DNA of 32,633 nt from Fibrobacterales bacterium. GTDB taxonomy: Bacteria; Fibrobacterota; Fibrobacteria; Fibrobacterales; Fibrobacteraceae. The notes beneath the pieces are model-generated. The model was not told the DNA's origin, made no database searches, and saw nothing but the letters and a program-made list of their open reading frames with translations. The position numbers were made by a program, and so were the translations under genes. Shown here piece by piece: positions 30,016-32,633 of this stretch. Every line of letters begins with the position of its first letter. Positions within the stretch are counted from its first letter, which is position 1. The DNA lies in assembly GCA_025997455.1 (NCBI GenBank), contig BNUP01000011.1, positions 1 through 32,633 on the forward strand. Direction: 5' to 3'.

Positions 30016-30841
30016 AGTGATTAAACCGATGTCGTTATATTTGGAAAACGGCGATTTTCTGTTTTTGGCGGGCGAAACAGAACACGGTATTTTGCTTAGA
30101 GCACTTGCGGGATTTATGCCAAAAGAATCTAACTGCACAAAGGCGGCAAGGGTAAAGGGAAAATCTTTGAACGGCGAAAAACTTCCTGCGGTTCTTTTAC
30201 CGAAAAATGCGGTTGAGGCACTGCCAAAGCACAGAACCATAAGAGAATTTGCACTTGATATTTCTAACAACAGAACAAAACAAACGCTCGAAAAATACGC
30301 CGTTGAATGCGGAATTGATATTGATTTTTTGAATTGCAAACCTGCAGAACTCGACCTGCACGATTTGCAGAAAATTACGCTTTGGCTCACATCTCTGTAT
30401 AAAACCGTTGCAATTTTTGTGGAAGAACCGGAATGCGGTTTTTGCCATTCGGTGCGACCTTTAGATTTTTTGCAAAATATGTTAAAAATTGGCACTACCT
30501 CCTGCGTTGTGTATTTTACGCCTCAAAAAGAGAATATTTTGGCGAAGGCAAAAAATTTGCAATTCTGCAATGCAAAGGTTGCAGTGTTCTGTGCCGATAT
30601 GCTTGTGGAGTATGGCGATGCCTCATCGGTTTTGTGTAATCCTCAACACGCATATACCAAAGAATATTTGAAAAGCGGCGTTGCTATGCGAAAAAAGAAT
30701 GGTTCGCTGTGGAATTACTGTGCGGCGGATTGCGATAATTCTCCGAATTGCCCTAAACGAATCGCAGATCCTCCAACTATGCAGGACTGCAACGATACTA
30801 ACACAGGCGAGCACAGAGTGATTTGTTTGCGGGCAGTGTGA
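29978..30841 (+). CDS. Degenerate ABC-transporter ATPase-like protein (OppD/DppD relative)
   Basis: A 287-aa protein from the ATG at 29978, after GGGGTGG. It follows the order of an ABC ATPase: N-terminal strand pair (MPVLSWVDFSVDKVIKPMSL), a P-loop position reading FLAGETEHGILLRALAGFMP, a Walker B-like VAIFVEEPECGF, and a C-terminal Cys-rich extension with NPQHAYTKEYLKSG and CAADCDNSPNCPKR. The last two recall the oligopeptide-transporter C-terminal domain. But the P-loop lacks GK(S/T) and the LSGGQ signature is replaced by LDLHDLQ, so ATP hydrolysis is not expected. It may be a regulatory or structural relic acting with the membrane protein upstream. The frame is clean, which argues against simple decay. 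Confidence 0.6.
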   Translation: MPVLSWVDFSVDKVIKPMSLYLENGDFLFLAGETEHGILLRALAGFMPKESNCTKAARVKGKSLNGEKLPAVLLPKNAVEALPKHRTIREFALDISNNRTKQTLEKYAVECGIDIDFLNCKPAELDLHDLQKITLWLTSLYKTVAIFVEEPECGFCHSVRPLDFLQNMLKIGTTSCVVYFTPQKENILAKAKNLQFCNAKVAVFCADMLVEYGDASSVLCNPQHAYTKEYLKSGVAMRKKNGSLWNYCAADCDNSPNCPKRIADPPTMQDCNDTNTGEHRVICLRAV

Positions 30842-30850
30842 GGGGAGATG

Positions 30851-31034
30851 GGAGTGTAAAGTTGAAAGTGTAAAGAGTAGAGAGTAGAGAGTAGAGAATA
30901 ATAACTTTACTCTTTCAACTCTTGCACCGCCGAGTTGTCCACTTCCCACACCCTACACGCCACACCCTATACCCCACCCTGCACCGCCGAGTTCTCCACA
31001 CCCCACACCCTATACCCCATTTTCTACCTTCCCC
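30851..31034. repeat. Composite heptad repeat region in inverted halves
   Basis: The left half (30851-30900) is purine-rich: GGGAGTGTAAAGTTGAAAGT, then GAGTAGA units. The right half is the pyrimidine version: TTTACTCTTTCAACTC, then GCACCGCCGAGT linkers twice, CCACACCCTATACCCC-type units and the CTACCTTCCCCC box three bases before the plsY start. The two halves can pair (AGTTGAAAGTGTAAAGAG with CTTTACTCTTTCAACT). This is the complete form of the repeat family. No gene lies between 30842 and 31037. Confidence 0.75.
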
Positions 31035-31037
31035 CTA

Positions 31038-31685
31038 ATGTCTCCTATTTTTGCTTTGCCGATTGCGTATTTGCTCGGTTCAATTCCAACGGCGGTTTGG
31101 GTTTCAAGAGCGTTCAAAGGTATAGATATTCGTGACCATGGCAGTAAAAACGCGGGACTCACGAATGTGTTTAGGGTCTTGGGGTGGAAGCCTGCTTTGC
31201 CTGTGGTGGCAGTTGATTTGGCAAAAGGTTTTTTTGCTCCGTTTATCGCATTGCAGTTAAATGCCGCACCCAATGGGACGGCGATTTATTCTTGGTTGCC
31301 TATTGCCGCAGGTATGCTCGCGATTTTGGGACACAGTTTGACTTGCTTTGCGGGGTTTCGCGGAGGTAAGGGCGTTTTGACCGCACTCGGCGTGTTTCTC
31401 GCTCTAAGTCCTGCGGTTGCGATTTCGTGTTTTGCATTTTGGCTTTTGTTGCTTGCAATTACAAAGTATGTTTCGGTGGCGAGTATCGGGGCGTGTCTGT
31501 TGCTTGCGGGTTTATCTTCATTCGGGTTTGTATCGGCATTTGCAAACGGTTTATTTGCAACAGACATATATGTCCTAATTTTATCTTGGCTCGTTGCAAT
31601 TTTTGTGATTTACAAGCATAAGGCGAATATGGTTCGTTTATGGAACGGAACGGAAAACGGCTTTGGCAACAGGAGGAAAAAATGA
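31038..31685 (+). CDS. plsY: Glycerol-3-phosphate acyltransferase PlsY
   Basis: A 215-aa membrane protein. It transfers the acyl group from acyl-phosphate to glycerol-3-phosphate, the first step of phospholipid synthesis. The three conserved loops are present: GSIPTAVWVSRAF, HGSKNAGLTNVFRVLG with VDLAKG, and GHSLTCFAGFRGGKGV. About five to seven membrane helices are expected. The start ATG follows the CTACCTTCCCCCT box without a Shine-Dalgarno. The stop overlaps the purF start (ATGA). Confidence 0.95.
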   Translation: MSPIFALPIAYLLGSIPTAVWVSRAFKGIDIRDHGSKNAGLTNVFRVLGWKPALPVVAVDLAKGFFAPFIALQLNAAPNGTAIYSWLPIAAGMLAILGHSLTCFAGFRGGKGVLTALGVFLALSPAVAISCFAFWLLLLAITKYVSVASIGACLLLAGLSSFGFVSAFANGLFATDIYVLILSWLVAIFVIYKHKANMVRLWNGTENGFGNRRKK

Positions 31686-32633
31686 CAGAAGACTTAAACG
31701 AAGAATGCGGTGTTATGGGAATTTTTGACGGCGAAAACATAGTGCGTAATTTGGCTATGGGTCTTTACGCCTTGCAACATCGAGGACAAGAAAGTGCGGG
31801 AATTGCGGCTACCGACGGCGAAAAGGTACGGGTGCGAAAGTCTATGGGCTTGGTTTCAAACTTGGTGCATAACGGAAAATTAGATGAAATCGACAACAGT
31901 TTTGCGGCTATAGGGCATGTGCGATACAGCACAACAGGCTCAAGCACTCTCGCAAATGCACAGCCGATTTTGGTAACCTGCAAATGGGGTTATTTGGCGG
32001 TGGTGCATAACGGAAACATCACCAACGCACATGAACTCCGCGCCGAAATGGAAAGTGCCGGACACATATTTCAATCGACATCAGATTCCGAAGTTCTTCT
32101 GCACGAGATTTCACGCACCAAAGCGGACAATTTACCCGATGCAATTCGTAAAGCGATACCGAAATTTAAGGGAAGTTTTTGCCTGCTGTTTTTGACAAAC
32201 GATTCTATGTATGTGGTGCGCGACGGTTTTGGGTTTCGTCCGCTTTGCATAGGTCGCAGAAATAATTCTTGGGTATTTGCAAGTGAGAGTTGTGCTCTCG
32301 ATTTGCTCGGTGTAGATTATGTTCGCGATGTTAAACCGGGTGAATTTATCACCATAAATAGACATGGTTTATCTGCCGAGCAGTTGATAGAGAAAAAACG
32401 AAAGGCACATTGCATTTTTGAGTTTATATATTTCGCCAGACCAGACAGCAAAATTTTTGAACAGAATTGCGATAAAATAAGACGGAGAATGGGGAAAAAA
32501 TTGGCAGAGGAAAATCCCGTTCAGGCGGATATAGTTATTCCCGTTCCCGACAGTTCCACCACCGCCGCACTCGGCTACGCACAAGCATCTGGCTTAAAAT
32601 TTGAAATAGGATTACTCAGAAATCATTATGTGG
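31682..32633 (+). CDS. purF: Amidophosphoribosyltransferase PurF (5' part, runs off the window)
   Basis: The first 317 residues are in the window. The start (MTEDLNEECGVMGIFDGENI) follows AGGAGGAAAAA and overlaps plsY by 4 bp. It makes phosphoribosylamine from PRPP and glutamine, the committed step of purine synthesis. Cys9 after a short propeptide is the N-terminal nucleophile of the glutaminase domain. Further motifs are ALQHRGQESAGIA, GHVRYSTTGSS, HNGNITN, and CIFEFIYFARPDS at the domain junction. The PRPP-binding C-terminal part has begun (VIPVPDSSTTAALGYAQASG). Confidence 0.97.
   Translation, partial: MTEDLNEECGVMGIFDGENIVRNLAMGLYALQHRGQESAGIAATDGEKVRVRKSMGLVSNLVHNGKLDEIDNSFAAIGHVRYSTTGSSTLANAQPILVTCKWGYLAVVHNGNITNAHELRAEMESAGHIFQSTSDSEVLLHEISRTKADNLPDAIRKAIPKFKGSFCLLFLTNDSMYVVRDGFGFRPLCIGRRNNSWVFASESCALDLLGVDYVRDVKPGEFITINRHGLSAEQLIEKKRKAHCIFEFIYFARPDSKIFEQNCDKIRRRMGKKLAEENPVQADIVIPVPDSSTTAALGYAQASGLKFEIGLLRNHYV

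Noticed and set aside
1..32633. tRNA genes
   Set aside because: No cloverleaf with a GTTCRANYC-type T-arm and acceptor pairing was noticed on either strand; a tRNAscan-SE run would settle it.

Overview
The window is a chromosomal segment of a Gram-negative (diderm) bacterium of low-to-moderate GC. It carries an outer-membrane beta-barrel protein, a lipobox lipoprotein, housekeeping genes with good Shine-Dalgarno sites, a type A RNase P RNA and a near-consensus sigma70 promoter. The large Ig-like lipoprotein and overall style loosely suggest the Fibrobacterota/FCB area, but nothing here fixes the phylum.

Layout. 1-128: the cut-off end of a short reading frame. 130-747: a REP-associated tyrosine transposase (RAYT) gene with REP palindromes inside it. 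1142-6779: ligA, guaA (opposite strand) and an aspartate kinase, flanked by ~200-bp inverted repeats. 7069-13863: NadM/Nudix protein and an outer-membrane barrel protein (overlapping, minus strand), a divergent MMPL/RND-type exporter, AqpZ-type aquaporin and a radical SAM protein. 14107-15079: a YciO/YrdC-type gene converging on rnpB. 15114-19165: a tight minus-strand operon pgk - methyltransferase - glycosyltransferase - UPF0104 membrane protein. 19290-24950: a one-directional array of small accessory units on the minus strand. These are three toxin-antitoxin-like pairs, two copies of a small-protein + DUF2335 pair, two near-identical coiled-coil/nuclease-fold genes and a third decayed copy. 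A 4-kb Ig-like lipoprotein gene (24951-28952) heads the array. 29259-32633: rpmB, a membrane protein, a degenerate ABC-ATPase-like protein, plsY and the start of purF.

Three repeat systems run through the window. (1) REP elements: GTAG followed by a perfect 9-bp hairpin in several stem versions, matching the resident RAYT. (2) Degenerate 7-bp-period intergenic repeats (GAGTARA, GTTGAAA, GGGTRTR), often ending in a CTACCTTCCCC box just before a start codon. (3) A ~55-60 bp imperfect palindrome immediately 3' of every transcription unit in the accessory array (9 of 9). The third gives the array an integron-cassette look, but the elements do not fit the canonical attC core and no integrase gene is in the window. 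This array is the best candidate for an undescribed system. Other points of note are an in-frame palindromic insertion in ligA, a eukaryote-like long GuaA and an ABC-ATPase-like protein lacking a Walker A motif.
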